Shown piece by piece: positions 34,190 through 46,292 of a stretch of DNA of 64,000 nucleotides. The notes beneath the pieces are model-generated. The model did no database searches. It was not told the DNA's origin and saw nothing but the letters and a program-made list of their open reading frames with translations. Numbering within the stretch: the first letter of the stretch is position 1; the number at the start of each line of letters is the position of its first letter. The stretch is from Ceratothoa steindachneri. Its lineage: Eukaryota > Arthropoda > Malacostraca > Isopoda > Cymothoidae. The stretch lies in contig OZ018321.1 of NCBI GenBank assembly GCA_963969495.1, positions 132,278,293-132,342,292 of the forward strand, in the 5' to 3' direction. Both the position numbers and the translations under genes were made by a program.

Positions 34190-35215
34190 ATGAAGGCCCC
34201 CAAGAAACGGAAACTTTGTGAAACCCTTTACCTCGAACTAAAGGTTGCCCTAGTTAAACTTATCGAGGTGTCGTCCGAGTTCATCGCAATCTGCGCAGAA
34301 ACAAAGGATGTAGACTGTTTCCTATTGGAAGAAAGAGCTAAAATACTCGAGACCATTGGACTCGAAGCCAAGATCCCCCATTAAATGTAGGCAAACCGAA
34401 GCGTGATCTGCCGCCAAGTGGAGAGTTGGGTCGGTGCCATTTGATAGAAGACCTTAAAGAAGACATTATGAGGAGTAATCAATGGGCTGAAGTTCGCGAA
34501 GCCATTAAATTCCGTGAACACACCCACGTGTTCAAGATTACCTTCTCTCCCACCGACATCTCACGGAAAGCAACGACGGACAGCCTTTTGGTTTTCAACA
34601 TGAGGATACCAGGTGAGAATATCCAACAGGAGAAATTCAGTAGTATACAAATGTTCTTTGTATGCTACAAGCTGGAATCTTAAACCACTATGATCTGCCC
34701 AAACAAAGATAAGCTCTGGTGCAGTGAATGCGACACAGAAGGCAATAGACATGACAAGTGTGAGAGCCCAAAGAAAGAGTACCTAAACTGCAAGGAAGAT
34801 CATCGAACCATGGCTCTGAACAGCCCGAAGTGCCGGAAAATTATAAAAAGGAAAGAAGAAGAAGCGAAAAAGCAAACATACGCGAGCGCAGCGAAAAAAA
34901 ACAAAGTGATGCGAACTACGCCGACGCAATTAGACATGTCAGGAGATCTTAGAGCAAATATTCTTATCTGCATTACTCACGCAAATGTGGCTAACGCAGT
35001 TAAACTTGGCTGTTACACCCAGGTACTGAATGCTTTGCTAAAGGCGAATAAACTACCTTTCATCATCGTTCCCGCAGACCCCGAGTGATCCAAGGCATTC
35101 AAGGAGTCCGTGATCAGGACTAACTCCAACATTAAATCTGGATTTGAGGCTATATTCGAAGTTTCCTCATCGGAAGAATCTGATAGAGACGAAAATGACG
35201 ACTAGGTAGAATAAC
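34190..35215 (+). pseudogene. LINE-A copy 2, ORF1 (Gag-like, zinc knuckles)
   Basis: Three open segments (34190-34384, 34426-34683, 34690-35088) form one broken ORF1. The middle part has REHTHVFKITF and FNMRIPGENIQQEKFSSI. The last part has CSECDTEGNRHDKC, then YLNCKEDHRTMALNSPKC (a knuckle whose first Cys is now Tyr), then a Lys-rich stretch and an acidic Ser/Asp/Glu tail to about 35215. The knuckle CxNCxxDHRTxAxxCP type is common in I/Jockey-group ORF1. Expected role: nucleic-acid chaperone of the LINE RNP. It is broken by at least two stops. Confidence 0.8.
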
Positions 35216-35404
35216 AAGAGCAAGAAGATGAGGAAGGACCTACCTCTTCGGATAGTGACAAGGGCCCATGTACTCGTACACGAGCAACGAAGAGCAAGTT
35301 CAAAGCCCCAAGTATTCGCCGAAGTGCGAAGGGCCTGGGCACAGTAAAGCCGCCCCGCATGCCAAAAGAAAGAAGAACAAGAAGAAGCACTGGTAAAAAC
35401 ATCC

Positions 35405-37750
35405 CACCATGTATCTGAACGCACTAAAGATACTGGAAATCAACACTAAAGGATGGACGACTAAAAGGACATTTAATGGAAACGTGTTTAGAAACATTGA
35501 TGCAGACATCATACTGATTTCATAACATGGGATTGATACTCGTAATTCCGAAATGAAGATCTGGATTTGTGACGTGTTGGTCACAAACTATACGCAAGAA
35601 CGGTACGACGGTGACACTATTGTGATATGAAAAGGATCAAATACAAGCAAATAAGAAACCTAGAATAATCTTATCTCGCGATTGAAGTCAAGCTCGACTT
35701 AGGAAAGCTGGTTCTTGCCGCCGGGTACCAGCCGCCAAAGAGAGATGTTTTACCCTTACACTCTCTCACTGGCCTATTTGGCAGGAGAGCTCCCATTATA
35801 CCAATGGGGGACTTAAACACCAGATGCCAGTCGTCCGGCTACAGGAGACAAAATGGAATAGGAAGAAGCCTATTCCAACAGATAAGCCTTGACTTCCCCA
35901 CCTTCGTCAAAAGAGGGTATGTCTCAAAGCCGGACATATGTTAAGCTAATCTACAGCTGCCGTTTAACTACTACATGGAACAAATCCAGATTCCATGTAG
36001 TGACCATATAGGGATCCTGCTTAGTATCAACAGGAACTCTATACAAGTCCCAGCTGCAGTCAGAAAGAACTAGAGAGGAGCAGACTTGAAACGGTATACG
36101 TGCCTTGTCGAGGGATACTATCCGTCCAACTTGGTGGTGGCAATTCTTGAGAAGATCGAAGAGGCACTCAAAGACCTCAATAACCATCTTATCAACGCGG
36201 ATAATGGTTGTATCCCTAAAACCCAGTGTAATTCCATCTCATCTTACAGATAGACTAAATACATGAAGGAACTTTACCATCAACTGAGAATACTATATGA
36301 AATTAACATAAGGAATGCACCACTGACTCAATCTAAAAGAAGCAAGGAAATCAAGGAAGAACTGAACCAGGTGATCTTTGAACAAAGAATTCTGAAATAA
36401 AAGCAGATGCCTCAAATGATTGCTTGTTAAGAAGGAGAAGATTGAGCTATTAAAAGAAGGTGGAAACATAGAGACAGAAGAGGAAAACATCGAAGACATA
36501 TTCCGAAGTTATTGGGAAAGAGTCTTCATTATAATTGAAGAAGAAAACGAAGACTACGACATAGAGTTCTAAAGCAAAATCATAGGCGAGCGAAACGAAA
36601 AAATACATCGGACGCACCCTAACCACCAGGTGGACAGACAGCGCGACGGAGACGCCGAGATTACTGAAGAAGAGCCACTCGGCGCACTCCGCTCATTCCA
36701 ACTGAAAGCCCAGGACAATCGGGGCTTAGATAATTGAACTTCGAAAAAGCACCAGCTAATACCATCGAAGGAATAAAAAAGAATATTCAACGCCTGTCTG
36801 TCCACGAGATACTTACCAGATCCTCAGCCGAAGGCTAGTGTCCCACCTGGACGAGAACTCCCTCTACAATCCATATTAATTCTGGTTTAGATAAAAGCAA
36901 AGTACCGAGATGTCAATAAATGTCATGAAGGAAAAACTAGCCCAAGTCAAACGGGAAAGGAGTTACGTGGACATTGTTTGTCGGGATGTATCAAAGGAGT
37001 TTGATAAGTTGTGGTGGAGGAGAAGGCAGTGTAAGATCTTAGGGCTAGGCCCTAAGTGAAAACTTAGAAAGAACTCTCTGTGACTATCTAATTGAGAGAG
37101 AGGAGTACGTCAGTATAGGGTATACAGACGGACCGAGGTTTCTGCCCACTGCGGGCCTCCTGCAAGGGGGGAGGGTTGTCCCCCACTCTCTACTCGATTT
37201 ACACCGCAGATGTCCCGGCACCTGTGAACCCCTCTTGCGTCAACGTTCAATTCGCCGATGATTTTAGCCAGATAATCACTTGTCCATGGAGGAACGCGCC
37301 TATGCAAGCGCGTATGACAGCAGCAGAAATTTCAAGGCACAATGGAAGATTCGAACGAACCGTGAACAGGTTAAAGTAGGCCCCATCGGTAGGAGGCTAC
37401 TAGCAGATCTTAGGGTTGGTGGATACACGCTATCCATACACCACGGAATGCAATGTACTCGAATGAGGATCACCTCAACTGGGTACAGGAAGCACGTCGA
37501 ACATAAAATATCTAAGGCCTCAGCTGCAGTCAGAACTCTGTATAGGTTTAGAAGTGTTCGTGAAAGCAACAAAAGAAAGATCTACAATGCACTTGTAAGA
37601 TCTACGTTGCTGTATCCCGCTTCCCTCCTCTCTTTTGTCTCGAAGACACAAAAGAGAAAACTACAAGAGGTGCACAAAAAAATCGTATAACTAATCACGG
37701 GTACACGCAAGCGAGAAAGAAGACGCTAAGAAGAAATCCACCAGGATTTT
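35405..37750 (+). pseudogene. LINE-A copy 2, ORF2 (endonuclease and reverse transcriptase)
   Basis: The frame begins near MYLNALKILEINTKGW (35408) and gives the APE-type endonuclease: FRNIDADIILIS, LAAGYQPPKRDVLPLHSL (about 35710-35765), PIIPMGDLNTRCQSSG (about 35790-35840; GDLN is a metal-site motif) and FVKRGYVSKPDIC. After decayed sequence the RT follows: DVSKEFDKLWW near 36990, the LYSIYTADVPAPV and VQFADDFSQI box (37190-37276; FADD is the catalytic Asp pair and is intact here), then TGYRKHVEHKISKASAAVRTLYRFR and LVRSTLLYPASLLSFVSKTQ to 37690. Many stops and frameshifts are present. No RNase H domain follows; the copy ends at an A-run near 37846-37861. Confidence 0.85.
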
Positions 37751-37845
37751 TTTTTTGAGAGCTCATCTGGCGACTGCCTACTTGGGCATTAGTTGCCGTA
37801 TTAAAACTGGCCTAGTTCTAGGCTACTTTAAAATAAAATTAAAGA

Positions 37846-37980
37846 GACAAAAAAAAAAAAATGTGGAAAGGAAGCAAGCTGGGGGGAGCTCCCCCCGGCG
37901 CAGGAGCGTGCAACCTAAAGGGGAAAAAAAACAAATGCAAAAAACAAAACAAGAAAAACAAACCCTGTTTAAATAATAGG
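37846..37980. other. Junction between the two tail-to-tail LINEs
   Basis: A run of about 13 A residues ends LINE-A copy 2. Beyond it is a G/C palindrome, ggggggagctcccccc, near 37880, and an A-rich stretch that reads as the T-rich 3' UTR of the minus-strand LINE-B. Plus-strand open frames here (37755-37976 and 37861-38046) are low-complexity Lys-rich artefacts. Confidence 0.5.
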
Positions 37981-38600
37981 GAGAAGGCCAGCCTTCCCCA
38001 AGAAGTCAACAAGTCCACCAGCCAATGTGCACGCACTCGTCCCTAGTACAAGGGACAGGCGGTAGCGACCCCGCCCACCCCCAGTACTGGGACAGGTAAC
38101 GTGCGCGAAGATCACCCAGACCTGGACATTCGACAAGAATTTTCCGAACAGTCTGGGGGACGACGCAGTCTTCGTAATAGGGCGCAGGCGAGCGCTCCAT
38201 CAAATAGCGATGCGTCTCACGAGTGTGTCCGATTCAGAGACGACAGAAAGCGACCTGAAGCCGTCGCGGCATTGGGGGATAGGTCCATGGGAACAGTCGC
38301 GGCGCAATGGCACGCAACTTTAAGTTCCCTTCGACCGTCTCCCATCTTCTTTGCCAAGCAGTCCGAAGAGCTGCCCGTATTCCTGCCATGTAGTCGGTGT
38401 GAGGAAGAGCAAAACGCTAGTCCGGTCGCAGAGTCCTCGCGGACTCTTTGGCGCCCTCATCAGCACGCTCATTCCCCGCAATTCCTACATTTCCAGGAAC
38501 CCAGCATCACTCAGGGCGCTTTGTGAGTCGCTATTGATCACAATCCGGTCTCCGAACCGGGCACGTCGCGTAATCTCCCGTACCAGGAGGCGGGGCTAAG
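37980..38600 (-). pseudogene. LINE-B: RNase H domain and C-terminal Cys-rich tail
   Basis: On the minus strand: RIVINSDSQSALSDAG near 38555-38510 (RNase H Asp box), then in another frame WVPGNVGIAGNERADEGAK from 38503 (the RNase H WVPGHxGIxGNExAD box). The sequence between these two boxes is largely deleted. Then come DYMAGIRAALRTAWQRRW and RLQVAFCRLRIGHTRETHRY near 38250, and EDCVVPQTVRKILVECP (about 38180-38130), the CxxC...H...C tail found downstream of RNase H in I-type LINEs. It ends near 37980. Copy 9735-9960 carries the same 3' end. It faces LINE-A copy 2 tail-to-tail. Confidence 0.83.
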
Positions 38601-38604
38601 TCCT

Positions 38605-38990
38605 ATTAACATTGTCATCGAAGAACGGACAAGGAATATACAGGAGCTGGTTAATCAGGAATTGAATAACGAAATCATTCAAATGATTAACCGTAACAAA
38701 AGGGCTCCAAGTCGTGCCAGATTTCAAAACTCCGCTAGCCTATTAGCTAGCGAAAATGAAGTGCCGTTCTACGCATGAAAAGGATTTTTTTTCGTAAATT
38801 ACAACAAAATCAAACCAACAAAGACTACGATAACAAGAATAAGGAAACACACCGATTAGTGACTATGTCAGCACCGAAAGAGACCTACCAAACACGATCA
38901 AGACTTCAGAAAAAAATAAGAAACAAAACGAAAAGATTATACGCACTACATATAAACAATAACAAAGAAACTAAGCACAACACTTAAAGT
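38605..38990 (+). other. Coding-like stretch of unknown origin
   Basis: Plus-strand reading INIVIEERTRNIQELVNQ, then NNEIIQMINRNKRAPSRAR and SASLLASENEVPFYA runs from about 38600 to 38778 without a stop. It could be a small exon or part of another element. I do not recognise it. A 7-bp hairpin cgctagc...gctagcg lies inside it near 38737-38756. The Lys-rich frame 38775-38987 is A-rich and unconvincing. Confidence 0.3.
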
Positions 38991-39249
38991 AAAAATAATT
39001 TATAAAAACAACAGCAAATCCAAATAACATTAATTATATATAAAACAAATGGTTTGAACGCCATGATCATATAAACTCTAATGAAAACAACAAAATAAAC
39101 AATTTGAAAGCGATAGGCTTGATCACCATTCTCTAGAATCTCTTTACAAATCTTCCACACTACTTTCTCTTTTCACTACTTGCCTATTTCCCCTATCTAT
39201 CTACATACCCTTTTGACCCTTACACATAATTATACTTAAACAATTAGCA

Positions 39250-39610
39250 ATTAGCATGGTCCATTTGCAGTGAGTAAGAGCCCAAGGTAAATCAAAGTCT
39301 CTTGTACTGAAGGTGGATTATCGGCTTTTGGTGGGCTTTACATGATTTCAGAACTTTTGCAAACATTCTGAGAGGAACTGATCTGACGGATATATTTACC
39401 TGCAACTGAACTGCTGATTCTTTCCCTAGTTCGATGCTTTTGCGGCGCAGAGACCTGTCATTAATTTGTGTACTGACCCTGGGTCGTCAAAAACGAGGTC
39501 AGTCTTGGATGTTCCCACTTTTTCAGGTCATCTTCAACACTTCTGCAATACTGAAATGGTATCCACTAACCCACCGTTGATTAGTCAACAACTGATACAT
39601 ACCCTTCCCC
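39250..39610 (-). pseudogene. Tc1/mariner-type transposase N-terminal fragment
   Basis: On the minus strand: TDLVFDDPGSVHKLM, then LRRKSIELGKESAVQLQV, NISVRSVPLRMFAKVLKSC and KAHQKPIIHLQYK, ending in LQMDHAN. This follows the second HTH of Tc1-like transposases (VNISVRTVRRRL.xxGLKxxxPxKKPLL, LxWT). No DDE boxes are seen downstream. Stops and frame changes are present. It differs from the Tc1 relic at 26060-26935. Confidence 0.6.
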
Positions 39611-39619
39611 TGCGTGCGT

Positions 39620-42600
39620 ATCATATTTTTTCCTTCACGTTATAGTTACATGTTCTCGCCATTATCAGATTTTATCGAAATGGAATATCATAATAATCCA
39701 CAGATATGATGTGTAATATGAAAATATTTTGCCTATAATATACTTCATACCGATTTCATACATTTCAATTGCATTGCCATTTTGTACTTGGACTTGTTCC
39801 AAGTAAAGGTAAGCTTGTACTTTTATCTTACTTGCAAGATGTATTGGACACATGCATGTATATTACCCCAACATATAAATATACATACCCAAGGAATAAG
39901 AAAAATTCCAAGTGTCCGAAAACTTTGACCGTATCAGTAAACAGACCTGCGAATTTACCTCGTACTGAAAATATAACTAAATTATCTATCTCAGTTAATC
40001 TATAAAAGATATTTGTTTCCTACTCTCATATTTACTGAATACCAAATACTTGTATGTCATGAAATCAGGATTCCATGCTTTCCAAATATAGTGAATTTTT
40101 AAGTAAAAATATTCAATTGGATTTGTCCTCAGAGTAACTTTGATTTCTATGTGACCCAAAAATTGTGTTGAAAACTATTAAAACCTCAAAATTAATCAAT
40201 TAAAAATGTGCTAAATTGGAATGCATCAATAAAACTGAGAAAATTACGTTACGTTTTAAATAATCTGCTAAAGTCAAGGTCACCAGTTAATATATAAGGT
40301 AGGAATAGGCTATCCAAATGTATGGGCGATTACGGGATTAAACTCCCTTTTTTCTTTTCCCTATACTCAAAGACCTTGCCGTTAATCAGACTTCACGAAT
40401 TTACCATATATTTAAATTGTGTTTTGAAATATAAGTATTACCAAGGTCATATTAGGTGAATTGAGACACTGTTCCAACTCCATAGCATGCATCTATGGAA
40501 GGGCAATCGATTTTATTTTGACCTTGTGTTTCCACGATTTTATTATCATGGTTCTTTTTCATTACAGCTGTCTCTCACACAGACACATATACATTATCAC
40601 ACCAAGTCTCACAGTCAATTTAGTAACTTTAGCAGTGTTTCAAATACCGCAAAATGTTTAAGATGAATCTACTGAAACCACGTTCTTCTGGCACGTCTTT
40701 TAATCGATGATGATCTAACGAAATATTAAAGTTACCATTACAAAACCACATGTGCATTTTTTTTCAATAATCAAAATTAAAAATTCGCCTACTAGGCAAC
40801 AAACAAAATCAATACGTTATTCAGATCTTGCTGTGTATCGTTTTGATCTAGGTCGTGTTCTGTTTAATGATCTAGCATAGCATCGTCCGTGAACTTACCA
40901 ATCTTGCTTAGTAATCTTGAAGCAAAGGATTTACAAAGATAACAAATAATACAAGATCCAAAACGACCTTAGAGTTGAGTGACATTTGACCAATCCGACG
41001 AAATAATTTTACATGTATCTCCACTGTGTCTACGGTTTGCAAGCTAGTTTGCTATCCAAAGCCATAGGCTTCCACGGGAAACGAAATTGAAATCCTTTGA
41101 AAGTCAAAGTAAATATTACCTACGTGTTTATGATAATCTTATTTTTTCCGTCATAACGTGAAAAAAAACCAATAAACTTTTAGAATCAAACTTCTCTCAT
41201 TTTAAAAAATGGCCTCACCTTTGCTAAATTAATATCTTCATGACAATACCAGTTTTGAGACATTTAAAAAATTTGGAGGGGTGAAATGCGCTATGATCTT
41301 ATTTCTAAACTCCTTGTTAGGCACACCATGAATCGACATTTCTCCACACGAATTGCAGCCAATCGCACTTTATGCACCCTGGGGCAAAGATTTTATCCGG
41401 TCGAACTTTCGCCTGCCTCTATGGAGTGAGAGAGTGCAAAACCAACCTTCTCACCTTTTCAAAAATAGGATTCTCGTCAAAAACAAAATTATTTTTCATA
41501 TGTGAAAATGATAGACTATCAATTAGTCAGAAAAAAACTAGGATTTGGGGGAACGGCAATATTTTAAATTAGCCAGACGAATCAAGCAAAATCCACTTTC
41601 TCGACAAGCAGACAAACTCCAATTAACGCTTGCCAAACGAAACGTTCTATCTCGCGTGGGTTTGCTGCTAACCTTTCATCATCTGAATTTTAAGGTAAAC
41701 GCTAATCGCTTTATTTCTCAGCGTCGACGTATACCACATTGAAGCTTAGTTTCTACATTCCTCGTCAAGTTTGACTATCTAATTTCCATTAAGTTTACCA
41801 GAATTAAAGGTCATTTACTTCACTCTGAGCGCTTTCATGCTTCAATAAATTCAATGCATAAAAAAGCTATTGAATCATTAGTGTCAATTCTCATATGAAT
41901 TACTACTTCTTTAATTTTTTATTGTTGAAGAATTTCGTGTAGATAATTAATAAAATTAAATTAGTCTTTTCTATTATTAAACAAAATCAAAGCTTTCCTT
42001 GCGACCTTCTAGGATGAAGAATATGCCTAAACGTCGCCAAAATTCTCTCCGAGCCGTGGTTGTCCGTCCTTTCAAGGTGAATTAAAGCAAAATTAAATTG
42101 GTTCTAATGGCAGAGAGTCAAGAGTACAATGGTCTCTACAAATTTAATGTCCAGAACTGGGCAAATCCTTACTAAGTTTTTAACTCGATAGGGACAATGT
42201 ACGTTATTTGAGTGTTTAATAGGGGTACTATTAGAATAGTACTGGTCATACAATGTTTTTTTTTTCATATCATTGGAGAGGGGCCTTTAAATAATATATT
42301 TTGGTATTTAGACAAAAAATCTAAAGAAAAAGTATAATTTTGATAACCATAACCTAAATCAAATTAATGTCTAATATTTTAAATTATTGATTATTTTGCT
42401 ATTGTAGTTACCCCAGAATATGTCTTCTCAAATTCCTATTAGGGCTGATTACATCTTTTTTGGTAGAGCATTTTTCTAATTAATTTATAATATATATATA
42501 TATATATATGATAGCTAAATATTTAAAGATAAATAGGTTTCATTCTACTTAATTCTAATTCTAATAGTTTTATATATGCTACCATATATAACAAAATGCA

Positions 42601-43675
42601 TAAAACTAATGAAAGTTGGAAGACTTAAGTGAGAAAGGCAGCTCCTTGTTGCAGCCCCCCAAAAGATCTTGTAAACACTAATTGCTTCTTGTATATGCAC
42701 TTAGTTTTGTGGCGAACTTGGTACAGTTAATATAAAGCAATAAACAACACTACTTACTGCTTTGAGTTCCCTGTAGGCTGCTCTTCATCCACTCCAGCGA
42801 AGGGTATGTTTCAGAGGGTAATTCTAACTTACATTACAAAAGTTTCCGGCAAATGACACTTTTCATCGCCTCAGAACTTAGTGCGGTTAATGTCAAGCAA
42901 AAAACAACATCTACTCTTTCGAACCCCCTGCAGGTCGCTCTTCATCAGCTCCAGGGAAGGTTAGATTAAATGACATTTATTCATAGCCTTTGGTCTAAAA
43001 AAACAGAGAATTTTATAATTATCCCCGTTGGTGTCTTGATTTACACTAACAGAATCAACTGTGACCGGAGTTTTTATTCAAGCTCTCTTAACTGATCAAT
43101 ACTATGCCTACAAAATTGTCTGTGCAGTCAGGGAAGTGGGTTTTAATTCAGGGCTTGCTCTTTTTCAGATACTTTCGGTAAATTACAGCCACTTCTTCAC
43201 CAGAGCAAACAGACTTCTCAAACTATGGGTGTCAAAGAAGATTTAAAGTACTGAATAATCTGACAAGTATTGTATAATTCATTATTGGATTATATTATTC
43301 CGTTTAGTTCAACGTAAAAGTCAAGCATTTCTGAATTGAAAGGCATAGTCACTTCCTCTTTAAGCTGGACTGTATTCTGCCACATGGCAAGGTAGTGTTG
43401 GACATTTTGATGCTAACTCTGTCGAGAATTGCTTAATGTGCCCGCAAAAAAATCCATCATACAAACAGTGGCGTACTTTGAGGAACAGAAGTAGGGGATT
43501 TAGGGAGTGGAATAACCTTTACTCCTGCCTACCTTTCAGAAGAAGCAAGTTGAGCAGTAATTAAACTTCTTACTTACTGGTTGTTTGTTTTTGTCCTTAC
43601 CCCAATCTTTCAGATTTTTCTCTCAAATCTCCTGAGGTGGAATACTATTCAAATAATTTGGATACCTATCGAAGG
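39620..43675. other. No recognisable gene
   Basis: AT-rich sequence upstream of the receptor exon, possibly intronic. A (TA)n run lies at 42489-42509 and a diverged direct repeat at 42709-42965. Frames at 41372-41572, 41545-41742 and 43061-43246 lack family motifs. Confidence 0.5.
42709..42965. repeat. Diverged direct repeat of ~92 bp at 162-bp offset
   Basis: Segments 42709-42800 and 42871-42965 share gaactt, agttaat, aaacaaca, ctgctttgagttccctg/ctctttcgaaccccctg, aggctgctcttcatcc/aggtcgctcttcatca and ctccag. Identity is about 80% by eye. Confidence 0.75.
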
Positions 43676-43829
43676 GTTAGCTGTGTTTTTTTAAAATAAA
43701 TATATGTTCGCCTGGAACCCAAACTATCACACCTATGATGTGAATTACTCAGGCCTCGTACATTTCAGTTTTGTTGGAAGGTGGATTATGTTAATGTTAT
43801 TACATCAGACTCACCCTTCATCCTGCCCT

Positions 43830-44930
43830 CGGGCTAGAGGAATTTCTATTATTCCAATTATGAAAAACCTATTGTCAGGCGACTTAAACAATTTAATCGT
43901 ATCTCACATATTTTAATTGGTGCACAATTTGGAATTGGAAAGAGGTTGGAAATGTTAATGCATCAAGCTTTCTGATCCATAACATATAGTCATCATTTAA
44001 TTACCTTCATAAGGCTACGATTGTTTCACTAGACTTCAACCCAACTCTGCTTTCGATCGTGTGAACCATAAAATTCTTCTTTAGATTCTAAAAAAATTGG
44101 GGATCGTGGGTTATTTTCTTACAATTATTACTCAACTCTCAAATCAACAAAAAGGAGTTGGTGATAGACAATCAAGTAGGTACCTTGGTACTTGTATTAT
44201 CTAAATTCACACAAGGCAGTGTTTTTGGTCCTGTCTTATTCACAATGTATGAGGCAGAATTTTGAATGGACCAAAGAATCATCTTTAGCCTATGTCAATT
44301 ATTTAACATTATTTCCACCAGTTCATTCACACCTGCTGCGATCTAACACTTCTGAATCCGTTACCAATCTCTGCAGAAATCTCTGAGTGTTTCTTTTCCT
44401 TAAATATGCTGTCGAATCCGCGTAAATCCCAATATATGATTGTAGTGAGGTCTCAGACAAGGAATCCACCTCATCTTTGCTCAATATTGATGGAGCTACT
44501 ATTGACTTAAATGATCGGATTAACACCTTGAGTTTTATAAAATATCGCACATTAAACTTTGAAGCCAAGTTAAGGAGTATAGCCCACTCCATTACGCAAA
44601 TATCAAGAATATTATGTAAGGTAATGTAAACCTTAATGATGACACGAGTGTATTTAGATCTCTTTATTCATTTATAGTGTCTTATTTTCAATATTGCTCG
44701 GCTATATGGTTTTATGCTGACGAATATCCGTTAAAATTATTCGATAACAAATAGACAAATTATATTTTTGCTTCCTGATCTTCAACTTGACTTATATCAT
44801 TGCAGAAATGTGGCCTCTAACATATTTAGACAAAGTCGAAAGATATTTAACTGAGCAGTATTTGCATTGTTTTTATCAAAAGCATTATTTAATGTGAATG
44901 ACACTTTCTGATTCTATAATTATATCTGAA
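43830..44930 (+). pseudogene. CR1/Jockey-like LINE reverse transcriptase, degraded
   Basis: In translation: MKNLLSGDLNN, FNRISHILIGAQFGIGK (about 43890-43945), ATIVSLDFN and FDRVNHKILL (about 44017-44085), YLGTCII, then a QGSVFGPVLFT box near 44215-44245. These are the RT fingers, the SLDFSSAFDRVNH motif and the PQGSVLGPLLF motif of CR1/Jockey-type LINEs. The YADD box is not legible. Downstream YFQYCSAIWFYADEYPLKL and LPDLQLDLYHCRNVAS (about 44680-44815) match the thumb and connection region. Frames change several times. It may sit in an intron of the receptor gene, in the same orientation. Confidence 0.8.
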
Positions 44931-44934
44931 AGTG

Positions 44935-46140
44935 CAAGTTCTTTTAAGAAAAGTTAAGAGATCTCTAGGCAAGTCATAAATTTAGTCTCTTTTTTTTCTC
45001 CCTCTAAGTCTGAGTGTCTCAATCTGTTGGGATAAAGCCTAAAAGTATCATAATAACTCTCCTTAAGAGTCCACATTGGAAATTTTTTAATAATTTTAAA
45101 TTTTATCCCGTTTTTTAGTTAGATGTTAAGTTTTAACTTTTGGCCTCTTGACTCACAAAAGTGTCCCGCAATTGGTGTATATAATAATTATAATGTCTGG
45201 GCTTTTATTAAAGCATCAATGAGTCGGCCTTTTAGTAAACTAGTAACGGCTAGGCATTTTTAAGCAAGGAAAATTGTGTTTGGGTGCTACTTGAACTGAC
45301 CTACAGACGATGTTTACAAGGTATGAATATTGATTGCCTCATTTCTTTTAGTTCGAAAAGCCCGTAATCCATTTGAGGAAAGAATTGTTATGGGAAAAGA
45401 AAATTGGTTCCTTATTGCAATATTAAGCGCATAAAAACAACAGCAATGGCTTGATCGCAAAAAAAACAAGATTCCGATTCCTAGACGTATTCTCAACACC
45501 TCAAATCTATTGCAGTATAAATGAAGCTCAAGAATAAAAGCTTCCTTTACTGTTCAACTAAGAGGGCGTCGTCCTTCTTCATAACAATCCTAATCCATCA
45601 TATTGACCTGACTTTGCATCATAAAATAACCCTTTATTTAAGGCATTACAACATCACTTAAAGGGCAAAGTATACTCTAAAGGGAATGAGTTAGAAAAGG
45701 ATATCAAATCTTATATTTCGTCTAACCTTAATCAATTCTTCAAGAAAGATATCCACTGCTTAGTTAAAATTAGGACATAATTATACTGAAGATAAAAATT
45801 GCTTTACTGAATAAAAGTAGATTATATTAAAAATGATTTTTTTTACTTTCCATTTAAAAAATCGACAACTTCATGACATCATGATTTTATATTTTAGCAT
45901 GTGGTGATAGCAGTTTCTTTCATTTATAACAAACTTTACCGTATTATTAATCTATGGCGATATATATATCTATTAGAGGTATTTTTCTCTGTTTGAATAG
46001 ATTTAAAATCGTATTTATTTTCAAAATATTGGAGTAGATCGCGGCGATAGTGAATTAAGAACATTTAAATAACTAAGAACATTTTAATAATTTACGCAAG
46101 TGTAATACAGTATCCTTAATATATTTATTGCTATTTTTTA
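44935..46140. other. No recognisable gene; probable intron upstream of the receptor exon
   Basis: AT-rich, no coding trace. Since 46148 is an acceptor, this sequence is expected to be intronic for the plus-strand receptor gene. Confidence 0.5.
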
Positions 46141-46145
46141 TGAAT

Positions 46146-46147
46146 AG
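46146..46147 (+). other. Splice acceptor of the receptor exon
   Basis: AG preceded by tttattgctattttttatga, a T-rich but imperfect tract. Placing the splice here is required to keep the DRY motif frame. Confidence 0.75.
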
Positions 46148-46286
46148 GTACACTGCCATTGTTCAACCGCTGGATTATCCTCTGAGAATGACGAAGCGGA
46201 CGGTTGGATTCATGCTTGCGGTCGCCTGGATTGCGCCGATGTTTATATCCGTGCTCCCGATTTTCCTCGGATGGTACACCACGTCG
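46148..46286 (+). CDS. Exon of an octopamine beta-like (biogenic amine) GPCR: end of TM3, loop 2 and TM4
   Basis: The exon is bounded by an acceptor AG at 46146-46147 and a donor GTAGGT from 46287. It carries 139 nt: one base that completes an Arg codon, then 46 codons. The translation runs YTAIVQPLDYPLRMTKRTV, GFMLAVAWIAPMFISVLP, IFLGWYTTS. This is the Y of the DRY motif, intracellular loop 2 (VQPLDYP), and TM4 with its invariant Trp followed by Pro and the GWYTT end. The GWYTT ending and PLxYPLxMT loop are typical of insect beta-adrenergic-like octopamine receptors, which couple to Gs and raise cAMP at the plasma membrane. The intron splits the Arg of DRY (AG|G), a known intron site in class A GPCRs. 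The flanking exons were not found in the window, implying long introns. It could also be a related tyramine, dopamine or 5-HT receptor, but the loop favours octopamine. Confidence 0.85.
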
Positions 46287-46292
46287 GTAGGT
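46287..46292 (+). other. Splice donor of the receptor exon
   Basis: GTAGGT directly after the last Ser codon; reading through it reaches a TAA two codons later, which supports a splice here and a phase 0 exon end. Confidence 0.8.

Noticed and set aside
37861..38046. Lys-rich plus-strand frames at the LINE junction
   Set aside because: Translation of A-rich 3' UTR sequence on the wrong strand of LINE-B.
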